In this document: positions 12,016-23,347 of the stretch, piece by piece
How positions within the stretch are numbered: position 1 is the first letter of the stretch
Layout: the number at the start of each line of letters is the position of its first letter
Assembly: GCA_009823505.1 (NCBI GenBank)
Contig: VZQC01007114.1
Location: forward strand, 602,804-666,803
DNA length: 64,000 nt
Source: Rhizomys pruinosus
Taxonomy: Eukaryota > Chordata > Mammalia > Rodentia > Spalacidae
Direction of reading: 5' to 3'
Notes under the pieces: model-generated
The model's input: the letters and a program-made list of their open reading frames with translations, nothing else
Databases searched by the model: none
What the model was told of the DNA's origin: nothing
Program-made: the position numbers and the translations under genes

Positions 12016-12112
12016 TGAGTGTAAATTTATGGGTATAGCTCACTGGTAGAGCACATGCTTGGAATGTGTAAGGCTCCACAATGGTGTGTGTGTGTGTGTG
12101 TGTGTGTGTGTG
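11901..12112 (+). repeat. tandem duplication of an ID-type SINE plus (TG)n
   Basis: Two copies of a 113-bp unit start at 11901 and 12014. Each begins 'tctgagtgtaaatttatggg', contains an ID-like tRNA-derived box ('agctcactggtagagcac') and ends in (TG)n (11970-12013 and 12083-12112). The non-TG parts differ at two adjacent bases, so the duplication is recent. Confidence 0.85.
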
Positions 12113-12211
12113 CACACATGTATGTGGGCTGCACATGTGCATGTGTATGCTGTGGAGGTCAGGGGACAAATTCAGCTGTTGGTCCTCTAGTGCCATCCAA
12201 TTAAAGCCAAT

Positions 12212-12420
12212 TATTTATAATTTATTTTATGTGTCTGAGTGTTTCTCCCTAGATCTATATAAGGGCACCATATGTAGTATACACAGAGGCCAGAAGAGAG
12301 TGTTAGATCCCCTAGAATAGGAGTTACAAGAGTTGTGAGTCAGTGTGTGGGTGCTGGGAACTTAACCCATGTCCTTTGTAAGAGCAGCCTGTGCTGTTAA
12401 TCACTGAGCCGTCTCTCTTA
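12212..12420 (-). mobile_element. B3/B2 SINE
   Basis: Minus-strand B3 with 'gaggccagaagagagtgtta' and 'gtgctgttaatcactgagcc'. The preceding 12113-12211 may be a fragment of another old SINE. Confidence 0.82.
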
Positions 12421-12440
12421 CCGCCACCCCCCCCTTTTTT

Positions 12441-12651
12441 TTTTAGAGACAGAGCTTATTGTCCAGGAGCTTGCCAAGGCATTAAGAGAGACTGGCCAGA
12501 GAGCCCCAAGCATCTGCCTGTATGTCTCCCCAGAACTGATATTACCAGCATGTACAACCACACCCAGATGCTGTGCATGGGTTCTGGGGATCAAGGTCAT
12601 CCTCATGTTTGAAAGAAAGCACTTTACCTATGGAGCACTCTGCCCAGCCCC
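12441..12651 (-). mobile_element. RSINE1/B4-type SINE
   Basis: Minus-strand element with 'agagacagagcttattgtcc', a 'ggttctggggatcaaggtca' tRNA-like part and 'gcactttacctatggagcac'. Confidence 0.65.
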
Positions 12652-12819
12652 TAGACTCTGGGCTTTCTAACTCTGCAGTTACTTGGGAGGAGACACTTCT
12701 AGAAGCTGCCCGGACTTCTCTGAAGAAGACTGACTTTCAGGTTCTTTACTTTAGGCTTCTAGGAGAATTCTGTGAGGAGAACTGTGATCAGCACAGCTAA
12801 TGGAGTCAATGGTGAATTT

Positions 12820-13165
12820 AGACTTCCAGGTTGGCTTATTTGCATTTAGGCTCAGAATACTTCCCCGTTTGTGGTGAAGCCTGGTTAATCCTCTGTGTGA
12901 CAGTAAAAGCTTTAATCATATTAAGATCTGATGGAGATCACAAAGCGTTTCTCTTCTCAGATGATTATGAAGGCCCTGTACTGTTCTCAGTGGGCTTGTG
13001 TTAATGTATGAAGGTACATTCATATAACACACAAATTAGTAACTGTATGTTTGACAGAAGCTAAAATACTTTAATAAGTTCATTAAAAAACTTGCCCTGA
13101 ATTTATTTGTCAAATATATTTTGGCTTGTTTATGCAAAGGCAAACCCATCAATACATTAGGGAGG
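12820..13165. promoter_or_regulatory. candidate conserved non-coding element
   Basis: Repeat-free AT-rich block with a 'tatttgcattt' octamer-like site near 12838 and several 'ttaat' motifs. It has no usable ORF. That it is conserved is inference from composition and repeat absence only. Confidence 0.3.
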
Positions 13166-13249
13166 CACTTGTTCAGTTTGGTCTCTGAGGTAGGGAGTTT
13201 GTGGATGGCAGCATTAAAAGCCGGCTGCTGGATATGTCAGCTTCATGTG

Positions 13250-13365
13250 GGCTCCAAGTCTTCAGCTTTCTTGTTATGACCTGGTGAGTTTCACAACCTG
13301 CCGGAGCCTCTGGCCTGTGAAATGGGAGCATAAGTAACGGTATCACCAACAGATGGAAGCTTTGA
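13250..13365 (+). mobile_element. MIR SINE relic
   Basis: Contains 'gacctggtgagtttcacaac' and 'tgtgaaatgggagcataagt', matching the conserved MIR core in sense orientation. Confidence 0.6.
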
Positions 13366-13539
13366 CGATAAAGCCAGGAGTCTCCATGGGACTCACTCAG
13401 CAGAGTGTTTGGAAAATGGTCCCTCAAGTTCACTGTTGACAGAGCACCAGCCTTTCCTGGACTTGTCCTTTCTACTGTGTCTTCAGTGTAGATGACAGGC
13501 CATCTTCCACTTAACCAGTGTGCTCTCTCTCTGTCTCTC

Positions 13540-13732
13540 TCAATTTTAAAATTATGTGCACATGCAAGAATGTGCACATGAGTACAGGTGCCTGTGGAGG
13601 CCAAAAGATCCCTGGGTGTCAAAGTTGTAGTATAGCTGGGCTTGAGCTGTCTGGCATGGGTGCTGGGCACCAGCTTGGGTCCTCTGCAAAAGCGGCATGC
13701 AGCCTTAACCACTGAGCCATCTCTCCAGCCCC
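13540..13732 (-). mobile_element. B3/B2 SINE
   Basis: Minus-strand copy ending 'ccactgagccatctctccag' (head). The body is diverged. Confidence 0.88.
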
Positions 13733-13814
13733 TCTTAATCATCCTCTATCACCTCTTCTCCTCATGTTCCTAAAGATACCGCATTTCCTTTTTTATTTGT
13801 TGTAAAAAGATTTA

Positions 13815-13815
13815 T

Positions 13816-13897
<82 letters not shown>

Positions 13898-13915
13898 CAG
13901 AGACAGAAACAGAGA
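13815..13915. repeat. compound (TG)n(GA)n microsatellite
   Basis: (TG)n at 13815-13840 followed by (GA)n with ACAG interruptions to 13915. It lies in the tail of an older minus-strand B3 (13916-13990 and 14175-14273). Confidence 0.95.
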
Positions 13916-14273
13916 ATGCACATATATGTGTGCCTATGCGTGCTTGGAGGCCAGAAGAGGTCATGTGATCCCTGAGAGGCAGAGTTGCAGCACATGGCGA
14001 CCGAGAGCTGTCTGAAACTCCAATTCCAGGAGAACTCCAGTTCCAGGGGAATCCGACACCCTCTTCTGACCTCCGCGGCATTGCACGACACGGGTGCACA
14101 AACTTGCATGCAGACAGTACATTCATACACATAACAGAAATAAATAAAATTAATAAAAAAAATAAAAAAAAAAGAACTCCAGTCTTGTTATATGGATGTT
14201 GGGATTGGATCTCCCATCCTCATGACATCATAGCCCATGCTCTTAACCTTGAACCGTCATTTCTCCAGCTTCC
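13916..14273 (-). mobile_element. B3 SINE split by a truncated B2
   Basis: Minus-strand B3 halves at 13916-13990 ('ggaggccagaagaggtcatg') and 14175-14273 (ending 'tcatttctccagctt'), separated by a plus-strand B2 tail. Confidence 0.65.
13991..14174 (+). mobile_element. B2 SINE, duplication subfamily, 5'-truncated
   Basis: Starts abruptly inside the B2 body at 'cacatggcg' and runs to an A-rich tail. It carries the 17-bp internal duplication 'aactccaattccaggag/aactccagttcc...'. 5' truncation is unusual for a SINE. Confidence 0.85.
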
Positions 14274-14739
14274 CCACGTCCTGTTCACTGACAGTGCCCT
14301 TTCCTCTCTGCTGTGAAAGTTACCAGCAGCCCACACCAGCACAGCCAACGGAAGGGTGTCACTTTGGATGCCTGAGGCTGCAGTTCATCCAAAATAGTGC
14401 TTAAGAAAATCTCTGAAATTCAAGCTTCTTTGAGCCTCTGAAGCCAGGCACTGGGAACCAGAGTAAGCATCGCTCCTAGGAGCCACATAGGATCACGGTT
14501 TTGCTCTAACCTCCTTCGGGGGTGTGCATGTGTGTTTATTCAACATGTGTGTGTTTTCTACTCGCCCATCTGGCATCAGCTTCAGGACCAGCCTTGCTGG
14601 TTGGTCTGTGTCAAGAGTACTTTAGCCTTTTCATTATGAACAGGAAAGAAATAAAATCCCGTCAGAAAGAAAATCCTTCCCGGCTCACACGCCCCCTCAC
14701 TTTTGCCCTGTTGTCTCTGAGCAAGTTTCTTGCCATTTA
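14274..14739. other. unique sequence, nothing recognised
   Basis: No repeat or exon recognised. Confidence 0.4.
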
Positions 14740-15200
14740 CCTTTGAATTTGCATTGCTTATTGATTGGCAATTCTAAAATTGTTTATTGTGCTCTTTTGT
14801 TTCAGTGTTCAAGAGCTAAAACAAAAGCTACCAGGCCCTTCGAGGTACACATTTGCATGCGGTGAGCGTTGCCCGAGGAAAAAGTAATTGCTAATGCATA
14901 TTTATGTGGCACAAATTTGCCATTTGTTTATGCATAAAATTATCAATAGTGCAGAGTGGCCCAGCCGTAGAAAATGGTGACCTTTTTAGCTTAATAAATA
15001 GAAATCAGCTGTTATTGTGAAGAGATCAGCCATTTATTCTGTGTTGAGGGACATTGCCGGGAAAATGCAGATCGGGGCTGGCGATATCATTAAATGGAAG
15101 GCCAGTGACCCTTTCTGTACAGTCTATTATACTTTATCTAATAGGGGATAAATGGCTGTGCTTGGCAAATGGAATAAAGAACAACAGAGGGTTTTTTTTT
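14740..15200. promoter_or_regulatory. strong candidate conserved enhancer-like element
   Basis: About 460 bp free of repeats, AT-rich but with several retained CpGs ('gcggtgagcgttgcccgagg', 'ccagccgtag', 'ggcgatatc'). It is crowded with POU/homeobox-like words: 'atttgcatg' near 14851, 'aatgcatatttatg' near 14894, 'tttatgcataaaattatc' near 14929, 'gcttaataaat' near 14990. No reading frame is maintained. Retained CpGs with dense octamer/ATTA words are typical of deeply conserved developmental enhancers; conservation itself is not tested. Confidence 0.5.
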
Positions 15201-16642
15201 TTTGTAATTTTATAACTATATGGATTTTTGAGCCAGTAAAAGCGAACAGCAAAGCTGATACTGACCTGTTGCTAGTATTTTCTCAAAAGCATCTGTTGTG
15301 AAGTTGCTTTTCTTATTTACTGGTCCCTGCCTATTTAGCTTTATACCTCAGACCACAGATAAATGAGTCAGGTTGCACTGTTCCTGAAGATAAAGGTCTT
15401 CCTCCAGCTTTTAATCTCCTGTCCCCTCCCCCTTCTGTCTGCCCCTTTTCCAGGCATTTTATAGGATGGCTCTCTCTTTGATGTTGTGACAATCTTGAAG
15501 GTAGAAGGAAATATTTTCGAATTAAAGTGACAGTGGAAGTTGAGAATTTTTAAAAACTTGTTTTACTTTGCATGTGATAAAAAGGCTTTTGTGACATTAA
15601 GTAGGTAGGGTCCATTGGTTTGGAGAATATTCTGTAAATATAAAAGTTTCTCAACTATTTCTTCAATATCTGAAAAAAAACACCTAACAAATACCTTTTA
15701 TTATTTTTATTATGATACTTTGTAGTGCTTGCCTTTCCTCTCCCTACAGCTGCCTCTGTTAGATTCCATATTACGCTTCTATGTATTTTAGTAAGCCTTT
15801 CTACCACTTGAGCCTTTTTTTTAAAAATCCGGTTCTCAGAATCAGTATAGAATTCACTAGAAGATGAAGTTGTGTGTGTTCATTATTACCACATCAGCTC
15901 AATGTGAACTTGAGCAGTAAGTTATGGAGCAAGGTGATGTACGGATGGGGTCCTTTTGAGCTCCCTCACAAGGCTGCCAGTCTCTGGCCTCCTGAGCCCG
16001 ACTGACAGTGCAGCTCCTGCCACAACCCCCTACCCCTTACATGGTGCCCAGGAGTCCTGCAATGCAATGGTGGCTTTGCAGCCAGCCATCTTTCCCCTGT
16101 GCTGCACCTCAGGAGACAATGTGCTGTGCCACCAATCCCCAGTGTGACTGAGTAATCTTTTACTGGCAGAGATGGGTCTGTTGTTCTTTTTGAAAGCAGA
16201 GGGTGTAAATAGGATTCTGGCACTAGGGTACATTAGTCCATAAAATGAATATATTTTTATGTCATTTATAAGGTATTGATTTTAGGTCCATTAGATTCCC
16301 TATCCCTAGCAGGAGGAAAAACAATGATTTAATGGACAGTCTAGAATTCTAGAAGGGAGAGCAATGTTGCTTAACCCCTTCTTCCTCAATGCCCTTTTGT
16401 GTATCCAAGGCTTTCTAGGAGCTGAAAGATGGCCCTATGGGGAGGCTGCAAACTTTCTGCTTTTCTTCCTTCCACTTTATCAGAGGTCACCACACAAAGT
16501 TTGGTTATTTCTGTCTCTGACAGAATAGAGTGCTCTGAGAGAGAGAATTACTGGCATTAACTTGTAGAAGGTCATTTTTTTTTATCAAAAAGATAGGTTT
16601 TAAGTTGATGAGTTATTTTGGCTTTTAAAAACACACTTTCCT
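15201..16642. other. unique sequence, nothing recognised
   Basis: AT-rich, repeat-poor. Parts (15240-15420 and 16220-16350) look like continuations of conserved-type DNA, but I have no specific support. No exon recognised. Confidence 0.35.
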
Positions 16643-16886
16643 GGGGCTGGTGAGATGGCCTAGCAGTTAAGAGCGCCGACCGCTCTTACAGAGGACCCGG
16701 GTTCGATCCCCAGCACCCACATGGCGGCCGAGAGCTGTCTGAAACTCCAATTCCAGGAGAACTCCAGTTCCAGGGGAATCCGAGACCCTCTTCTGACCTC
16801 CGCGGCATTGCACGACACGGGTGCACAAACCTGCATGCAGACAGTACATTGATACACATACCGAAATAAATAAAAAAAAAATTAAA
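16643..16886 (+). mobile_element. B2 SINE, duplication subfamily, full length
   Basis: Intact tRNA-like head 'gatggcctagcagttaagag' with a perfect pol III B-box GGTTCGATCCC, the 17-bp duplication and an A-rich tail. An imperfect duplicate of 'acacttcct' flanks it. Little diverged, so a young copy. Confidence 0.95.
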
Positions 16887-18209
16887 ACACTTCCTATATT
16901 CTCATCTTAACGTAGGGTGTTTAAGAGATTCTAGGAGAGGAGGGAATTGCTGTTAGTGGGTGGGTCTTCCAGTTTTTGGTTTGTTTTTTTGTTTTGCTTC
17001 ATTTGAAAGAAAATTATATTTCTGTCTCAGCTCTAAAACAGAGTCCATTATGCTCCATGAAGTTATAAAATTGCTTGGGCAAGTATTGAATGATATTAAG
17101 GTGATCTTTGTAATTTTGAAAGTAGCATTTTTCCTGTCCAATAAATGCATATAAAATTATCCCTTTATACAACACTTTTCTGTTAAGAGGAAGACTACAA
17201 AATATTTCTCCTGCTATGTAATTTAATTTAGGTTTGTAGCACTTATCATAATCCTAGGTGATTTTCCACAACTAATGTTTGTACAAACTGGAAGGGCTTT
17301 TCCCCCTTGGTGGCTTTGGCAGTGATGTGCTCATTCTTCCATAGAAGTCACAGTAGATGCAGATTTAGCAAAAATTTAAAAATTCCTGTTATCTTTCCAA
17401 TCTTCTGGCACCCTGATATGTTATATGCTATAAAAACGTGCCACATGAAATCAGATTATTCTAAAACTCAACCCGACACACTGATGCTGGTATTAATAAA
17501 CATTTTTAGAAATCCATAATTTAATTTGTTCTTCAAATCCTGTAACAAAAATATAAAAATACAGGCTCCCTCTTGTGGGTGAAATTACCGCACCCTGTGA
17601 ATTCACCTAAATACATGCTGAGATGAAATTTGTTTCATTTTTAGGTAAATCAAATAATGATCTTCTGTTTACCTTTGGTCAGATGTGATATTTCATTGAA
17701 GGAAACAAATAGATTGTAGTGTTTTCCAAGTAACATTTTAATGACATAGAATTGTATTTTAATTGGCTGTCGGTATATTGGCAACCCCTGTTTGTTACAG
17801 TATAATTTCTGATTTGCAGTGCTCACTGTGATAACATTCGTCACTGTTTTCCAGTGGAAAAATTGATTAACTCATGTAGCAATTCCGATTCTATTCCTAC
17901 CATCTTGGTGATATTGGATGTCTCAAATGAAAGTTTTAGACCGGACTAAAATCTAGCTAAGCTGATGGTGCTTAGGAAGGACATACACGAATGTCATGGA
18001 CCTGGGGTTAAAATCCAGTGATTAGCAAAATCATAAGAGCAGACTCAGGAATATCGGTCAGCTGTCTCTAAATAGAGCTGACAGTGGAACGTCCCAGCCC
18101 TTGTGCTCCTCACAAGAATTGACTGTCTTTGTAAATTTCTTAGGAATCCCAAATGATTGACAGTGTTAACCAAGGAGAAATTAGTAACAAAGTCACAGTG
18201 TTATGATCG
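16887..18209. other. AT-rich unique sequence
   Basis: No repeats recognised over 1.3 kb. Around 17650-17920 the sequence is AT-rich with homeodomain-like words and may be a conserved element. No exon recognised. Confidence 0.35.
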
Positions 18210-18835
18210 CAAGATAGATCAGTGAGTCTAGAGCTTGGGAAATGTATTAGACACTTTTCTGTTGCTGTGATAAAACACCATGACCAAAGGAAGTTGTAAA
18301 AGGAAGAGTTTATTTGAGCTTACGATTGACGGTTCCAGGGAATCAGAGTCCATTGTGGCGGGAAGCATGGTGGCCAGGGCTGGAGCAGCAAGCCAGGGGT
18401 CACATCTCGCAATGAGCACAGGAAGCAGAGAGAGAGCGACTGGAGACCACAAGGCTTGTTAAACTCACTAAGCCTGCCCCCAGTGACATATTTCCTCTAG
18501 CACGGCCACACCTTCTAAGACCTCCAAGAGCAGTGCCACCAACTGGAGACAAATGTCTGAATACTTAAAGCCTATGGGGGACACTCATTCAAACCACCAC
18601 AGGCAGTAAGCATGAAGACCTGAGTTGGATCCCCACAATCTATGTGAAAAAACGGTGTGTTGGCACGTGTTGGGTAGTGGAGACAGGTGGATCCCTGGGG
18701 CTTCTTCGCCAGCCAGCCAAGCCTAATTGGTGAAGAGTAGGCCAATCAGAAGCCCTGTCTCTAAGGAGGTAGAAGATGCTCCTTAGATGGCACCTCAGGT
18801 TGATCTCTGACCTCTACATGCACACACATGTGTAA
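18210..18835 (+). mobile_element. RSINE1 SINE split by an LTR
   Basis: Head at 18210-18242 ('atagatcagtgagtctagag') and remainder at 18602-18835 ('gaagacctgagttggatccc', 'gccagccagccaagcctaat') fit one RSINE1 interrupted by the LTR. Confidence 0.65.
18243..18601 (-). mobile_element. MaLR-like solo LTR nested in RSINE1
   Basis: A 359-bp minus-strand LTR with TG...CA ends, an AATAAA-like site near 18304-18312 (minus strand) and the conserved 'gataaaacaccatgaccaaa' terminus. Same family as 398-768 but less decayed. Confidence 0.65.
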
Positions 18836-19620
18836 TTACACCTCTATGGGGTGTGTAGAATGACTTGACATTCCTAAAGGACAGCCTGATGTACACAGCA
18901 GGGCATGTGACTGGAGAGGAGAAGCTCAGTCTCTATTGTGTTCTCTGTCCCTCTCCTGCATTTAATGGATTATATGATGGAACTCAGGAATGGATTCAAG
19001 AAGATACCTGAAGACTTCCCATAAATCACTACAAGAACAAGAACCTGCCACAGGGCTGCTTGTGCTAAAGCACATGCAGGCTGTTTGCATAAAAGCCAGA
19101 CTTAGAAAACAATTTTGGAGATGGGCATAGACACCCATAACACGAGCACAGACTTTTTCTCTTCATTCTGTGGTGGCTTCAAAATTGCAAGATAATGCCT
19201 CATCTTCTATAAACCATAATTTATTACTTTCGTATATGTAAATTTATATAAGTATACATTTACATATATACATATAAATTAATTTTGAGAAACAATGGAC
19301 AACTCCTACTTCCCAGAGGCCTATGTTGATATCTTTGCCAAATGACACAGTACACTGTTAATGGTCCACTTTTATATTCCCAGCATTCCTCTTGCTGATG
19401 ACACAATTCCTGTTTGAATCTGTTCACAAGATTCTGAAAGCTGAACAGGGAATTGTACTACTACTCTGGGTAAGAAGAGGGTAATTTATAAAACACCTTA
19501 CAAACCTTTAAAAAATCAATTGCTGTTGGCTGCCTCACAAAAATAGAAGTTGATATGCCAGCTTTCACTTGTCTACTGTATGTATAAACATATGAAATCT
19601 GTACATATAAAAATTATAGT
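18836..19620. other. unique sequence with an AT-alternating tract
   Basis: About 19230-19285 is a TATA/TACATA-rich stretch. Nothing else recognised. Confidence 0.4.
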
Positions 19621-19773
19621 TGCTGGGCGTGACGGCACATGCCTTTAATCCTAGCACTTGGGAGGCAGAGGCAGGTGGATCTTTTTGTGAGTTCAAGGCC
19701 AGCCTGGTCTACAGAGTGAGTTCTAGGACAGCTGGGGCTACAGGGAGACCCTGTCTTGGAAAGACCAAAAAAA
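19621..19773 (+). mobile_element. B1 SINE
   Basis: Well-preserved B1 ('gcctttaatcctagcacttg', 'ggccagcctggtctacagag') with a short A tail. Confidence 0.94.
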
Positions 19774-20120
19774 TATAGTCTATGGTCTTTTATAGGCAGG
19801 TGATAGCTGAGTTTTAATTTTAAGACTCGTTAGGAAGGCAAAGCCTGAAAACTGGAAGATGCGTGATAGGTACTTTTCTCATTTGCTTAATGAGATACAT
19901 TTTTCTTGAAGTTGTGAAAGCTTTTATTCTCCACTGAAAAATGTTATATAAAATATTTGTTGCTATGTTTTTGTTGTGGCAAAATAAATGTTTCAGGTCA
20001 CAATGGGGTTGGTCACATATTTTAGAAAAATTTCCATAGACTATTAAGCATTTCAGAGTGTGTCTCTGTAAACACATACAATAAAGGCCAAGCAAATGTT
20101 TTCCAGTTTTCTGACAGAAA
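19774..20120. other. unique sequence, nothing recognised
   Basis: No repeat or exon recognised. Confidence 0.4.
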
Positions 20121-20136
20121 AAGTTTATGGGCTTCT

Positions 20137-20500
20137 TTTTTTTCTTAAAGCCCATTTTTATTGAAGCTTCGTGCATTTCATACAAAATTTCAAATCAAAT
20201 CTAGACCCATTCCCATTCCTTGCCTCACCCCCACCCAACCAGACTCATGCACTCTGCCAAACATGTTTTTCATCATTTTCTCGGTCTCTTTTAAAATTTC
20301 CAATGCAGAAGTTTATTGTTTGATCAGAAGTTCACCATTTCAGTCAGTTATTTGACCCAGTCTTTTGTTGTTGTTGTTGTTGTTGTTCCTTCCAATTATA
20401 TGCATATATGCATGCTACATATATCTTTTAGCATCTTCAGCTTATGATTTTTTTATTAGGCTAAAAGATGTCATGTTTGAAGGCTCCTCCTTGGCAAGCC
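20137..20500 (-). mobile_element. 5'-truncated L1 3' UTR insertion
   Basis: Similar to the 3' UTR part of the L1 at 816-1495 (shared 'catgcattctgccaaacatg'-like and 'agaagttcac' words). T-rich start (poly-A tail), and a perfect 16-bp TSD AAGTTTATGGGCTTCT at 20121-20136 and 20501-20516. A (TTG)n tract lies inside at 20364-20387. Confidence 0.82.
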
Positions 20501-20728
20501 AAGTTTATGGGCTTCTGTATGTACATTTATGAAAGGCTTATTGGGTTTTTCCTAAAGAAAATTAACATTCTTGGGGTCAGGAACTGAAAGTTTACCATAA
20601 GCCTAGAGTTAAAATCTTTTATGATTCTTAGACCGACCTTCCATGATATGGGTGTTAGCAGGGATGTTTGGAGGTAGATCTGCTGTGAGGAAGAAGACTG
20701 GCTTTAATAAGATGAAGAGAAGAAAAGG

Positions 20729-20993
20729 AGGGGCTGGAGAGATGGCTAAACAGTGAAGAGCACTGGCTGCTCTTGCAGAGGACTCAGGTTCAAGTCTCAG
20801 CACCTACATGGTGGCTAATAACTGACTGTAATTCCAGTTCCAGGGGGATCTGATGCCTTCTTCTGGCCTCCTCAAGCATTGCAGGACACTGGTGCACTTA
20901 CATACATGAAGGCAATATACTCATATGCATAAAATAAAAATAACAAATAAAATTTTAAAAAATTAAAAAAGAAGAAAAAGAAAAAGAAAAAAG
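20729..20993 (+). mobile_element. B2 SINE with A-rich tail
   Basis: Canonical-type B2 ('ggggctggagagatggctaa'), without the 17-bp duplication. The tail has expanded into (AAAAAG)n. Confidence 0.93.
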
Positions 20994-21356
20994 TGGTCTT
21001 TTGACATAGCGACCTTGAACAGAACTTTTTTTCAGTAATCTACCCTTGAAGTTTTATGACTGATGTTTCTAAATTGTTAGCATCCTAATTTATATTATTT
21101 ATGTGTTTATGTTAGGCTTTGTGTTTTCACAGGCAAATGAAATAATATACAAGAAGGCACAGCAAACCAGGGAGTTTCATGCTAGCAAGAGTGGGAATCA
21201 GCTACAAAAGAATCATTGCATGCATAAGTAAAAATACCAGTTTAGGCAAACTGAAAAGACAAATATACTAGACTTTCTAATTCTAGTAAATGTGGCAGTA
21301 TAAAATATAAAGATTCATCATACAATAAAGATGCTAACAATTTAATTTTAATAGGA
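20994..21356. other. unique sequence, nothing recognised
   Basis: AT-rich; no repeat or exon recognised. Confidence 0.4.
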
Positions 21357-21510
21357 GCCAGTCATGACAGTACATGTCTGTAATTTCAGCACTTGGGAGT
21401 CAGGGACAGGTTTAGTTCAGGGACAGTCTTGCCTACATATCAAGTTTGGGACCAGCCTAGGCTACGTGAGATTCTTACTCAACAACAACAACAACAACAA
21501 CAACAACAAA
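21357..21510 (+). mobile_element. old B1 SINE with (CAA)n tail
   Basis: Diverged B1 ('cagcacttgggagtcaggga'), then nine CAA units (about 21481-21508) and a C run. Confidence 0.7.
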
Positions 21511-21524
21511 ACCCCCCCACCCAC

Positions 21525-21720
21525 CAGTGCAGGTGCTGTAGATGTAGTTCAGGCTGTGACAGAGCTGGATAGCCAGAATGTACATGAAAAGATGGGTGTG
21601 GTGGCACACGCTTGTAATCTTAGCACTGGAGAGGCAGAGACAGATGGACCCTGGGCTCACTGGTCTACCTTTCATGGTGCTGCAGGCATGGTGCTATAGC
21701 AAACCTGTCTTAAAAGAAAG
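21525..21720 (+). mobile_element. B4/RSINE1-type SINE
   Basis: ID-like segment ('tagatgtagttcaggctgtg') followed by a B1-like half ('gggtgtggtggcacacgctt'). Confidence 0.55.
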
Positions 21721-22289
21721 AAGAGAAGATGTGCATGCATATAGATATATGGAGACAAAAGCAAAACAAAAATCAAAATTAAATATTATAAATTCGAGAG
21801 CCAATAGGGATGAATACAACCCTAATGAGAAAGTTAATTTAGAAAATGTTACTTTGTGCTCCAAGTACTACCTAACTCATAAAAAGTGGGTCAGAATGGT
21901 AATGTAACAAGACCATGGCGGGGGGCAGTGCCATCAGTAACACCAGACAAAGACTATATCTATTCCTCTTCCCAGGAAGAGATTTGGCTATCTCTGTGAA
22001 GAACCTCGATGATTTATTTTTAGGATGGTATCAACTTTAATGTAAGATTTGCTGAGGCTATACATTCAACTATTAACAATCCAGCACAATTGTATTCAAT
22101 CTGATTGAAGTTTTATAATAAATACTTAGGGCAATGGGACTCATAGATCAAAGAGTTAGTTAGGGCTTGTTGAGTTGCCAAACATGTAGCCATGCCTATC
22201 TTTTGATATAAGCAATAAAAATCTTTAGACTGCTGTAGAAAATTTCTAATTGTATGATGTGTCTTGAATTGAGATTTAAATTACTAATC
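21721..22289. other. unique sequence, nothing recognised
   Basis: AT-rich; no repeat or exon recognised. Confidence 0.4.
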
Positions 22290-22495
22290 TTCGAGGCTGG
22301 AGAGATGGCTCCATCAGCAAAGCTCTTGCTATGGAAGCATGAGGATGTGAATTCAGATTTCAAGAACTCATACAAAGTGGGATGTGGTGTGCCTGTAATC
22401 CAAGGACTGAGGGGGCAGAGGCAAGAGGGTCCCTAGGGTGTGTTCGTAAGCTCAGCCTCAGTGGGAAACCTTTGAAGTATGCAAAAGACTCATGC
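22290..22495 (+). mobile_element. RSINE1/B4-type SINE
   Basis: 'ggctggagagatggctccat' head with 'gcatgaggatgtgaattcag' and 'gcctgtaatccaaggactga'. Confidence 0.7.
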
Positions 22496-22611
22496 AAACT
22501 CAAACCAGATAAAAGCCCACCATAAAACTAGGGAAATATGGAAGAAGCCCCAACTATAGTGGAGGAACTATCTGCTAGGTGAGGGAGAGTTGGTTTTCTT
22601 TAAAAAAATTT

Positions 22612-22765
22612 TTTACAGGGAGACCCTGTCTCAAAAAGACCAAAAAATAAAAAATAAAAAATATTTTTATTGTTCTTTTTTGTGTGTGAATGTATTGCCT
22701 GCATGTATGTAAGCACACCTGAATCAAGCATTGCCTGCAAAGGTCAGAAGAATTTGTCAGATTTT
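22612..22765. mobile_element. B1 3' fragment (+) abutting B3 fragment (-)
   Basis: 22612-22660 is only the last part of a B1 with an A-rich tail. 22661-22765 is the tail-side part of a minus-strand B3 ('gcctgcatgtatgtaagcac'). Confidence 0.65.
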
Positions 22766-23059
22766 TAAAGCATCCTATGCTACAATTTCTACTCTTTGGA
22801 AAAAGTATCTGTTTGTAAATAGTCTAAGCTAACCATTTGTAAGAGGTGGACTTTATTCCTTTGTAGTCCTTGGAGACCTGGGGTCTTTATCTTTGCAGTC
22901 ATCCTGAAATATGGCATTTTCCTCATGACCTGGGATATCAGTAATTGAGAGTCCAGTGATCATGTCCTCATTGTAGAATGAAATATTCCCAAGAGAAAAG
23001 AAGGCACAGTCCCATACGGACTTGGTCTTGAAGGGACCACACATCTTAGCTTCACTTTT

Positions 23060-23334
23060 TTTTTTTTTGGGGGGGGGTATGGTGGTTGGTACATGCCTTT
23101 ATTTATTTTTTTTTAAATTTTATTTATTTTTTTTATGTGTATGAATATACTGTCTGTATGTAGGTCTGTGCACCCATGTCGTGCAATGCCATGGAGGTCA
23201 GAAGAAGGCATCAGATTCCCCTGGAACTGGAGTTAAAGACCGTTCAGCCACCATGTGGGTGCTGGGGATTGAACCTGGGTCCTCCACAAGAGCAGTCGGC
23301 GCTCCCAACCACTAGGCCATCTCTCCAGCCCCCC
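23060..23334 (-). mobile_element. B2 SINE, 'gcctag' subfamily without duplication
   Basis: Minus-strand copy with the 'ctaggccatctctccagccc' head on the plus strand and a perfect 13-bp TSD TAGCTTCACTTTT (23047-23059, 23335-23347). Between TSD and body is a T/G run and 'ggtatggtggttggtacatg', which resembles a B1 start, so the tail is composite. Confidence 0.9.
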
Positions 23335-23347
23335 TAGCTTCACTTTT

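Noticed and set aside
11901..12060. tRNA-like sequences with box B (also in each B2)
   Set aside because: They are parts of ID and B2 SINEs, not tRNA genes: no acceptor stem pairing and dispersed copies.
13173..13742. 189-residue minus-strand open frame, the longest in the window
   Set aside because: Its first part lies in a B3 SINE and the rest crosses MIR-derived and unique DNA. No motif, splice or start context supports a protein.
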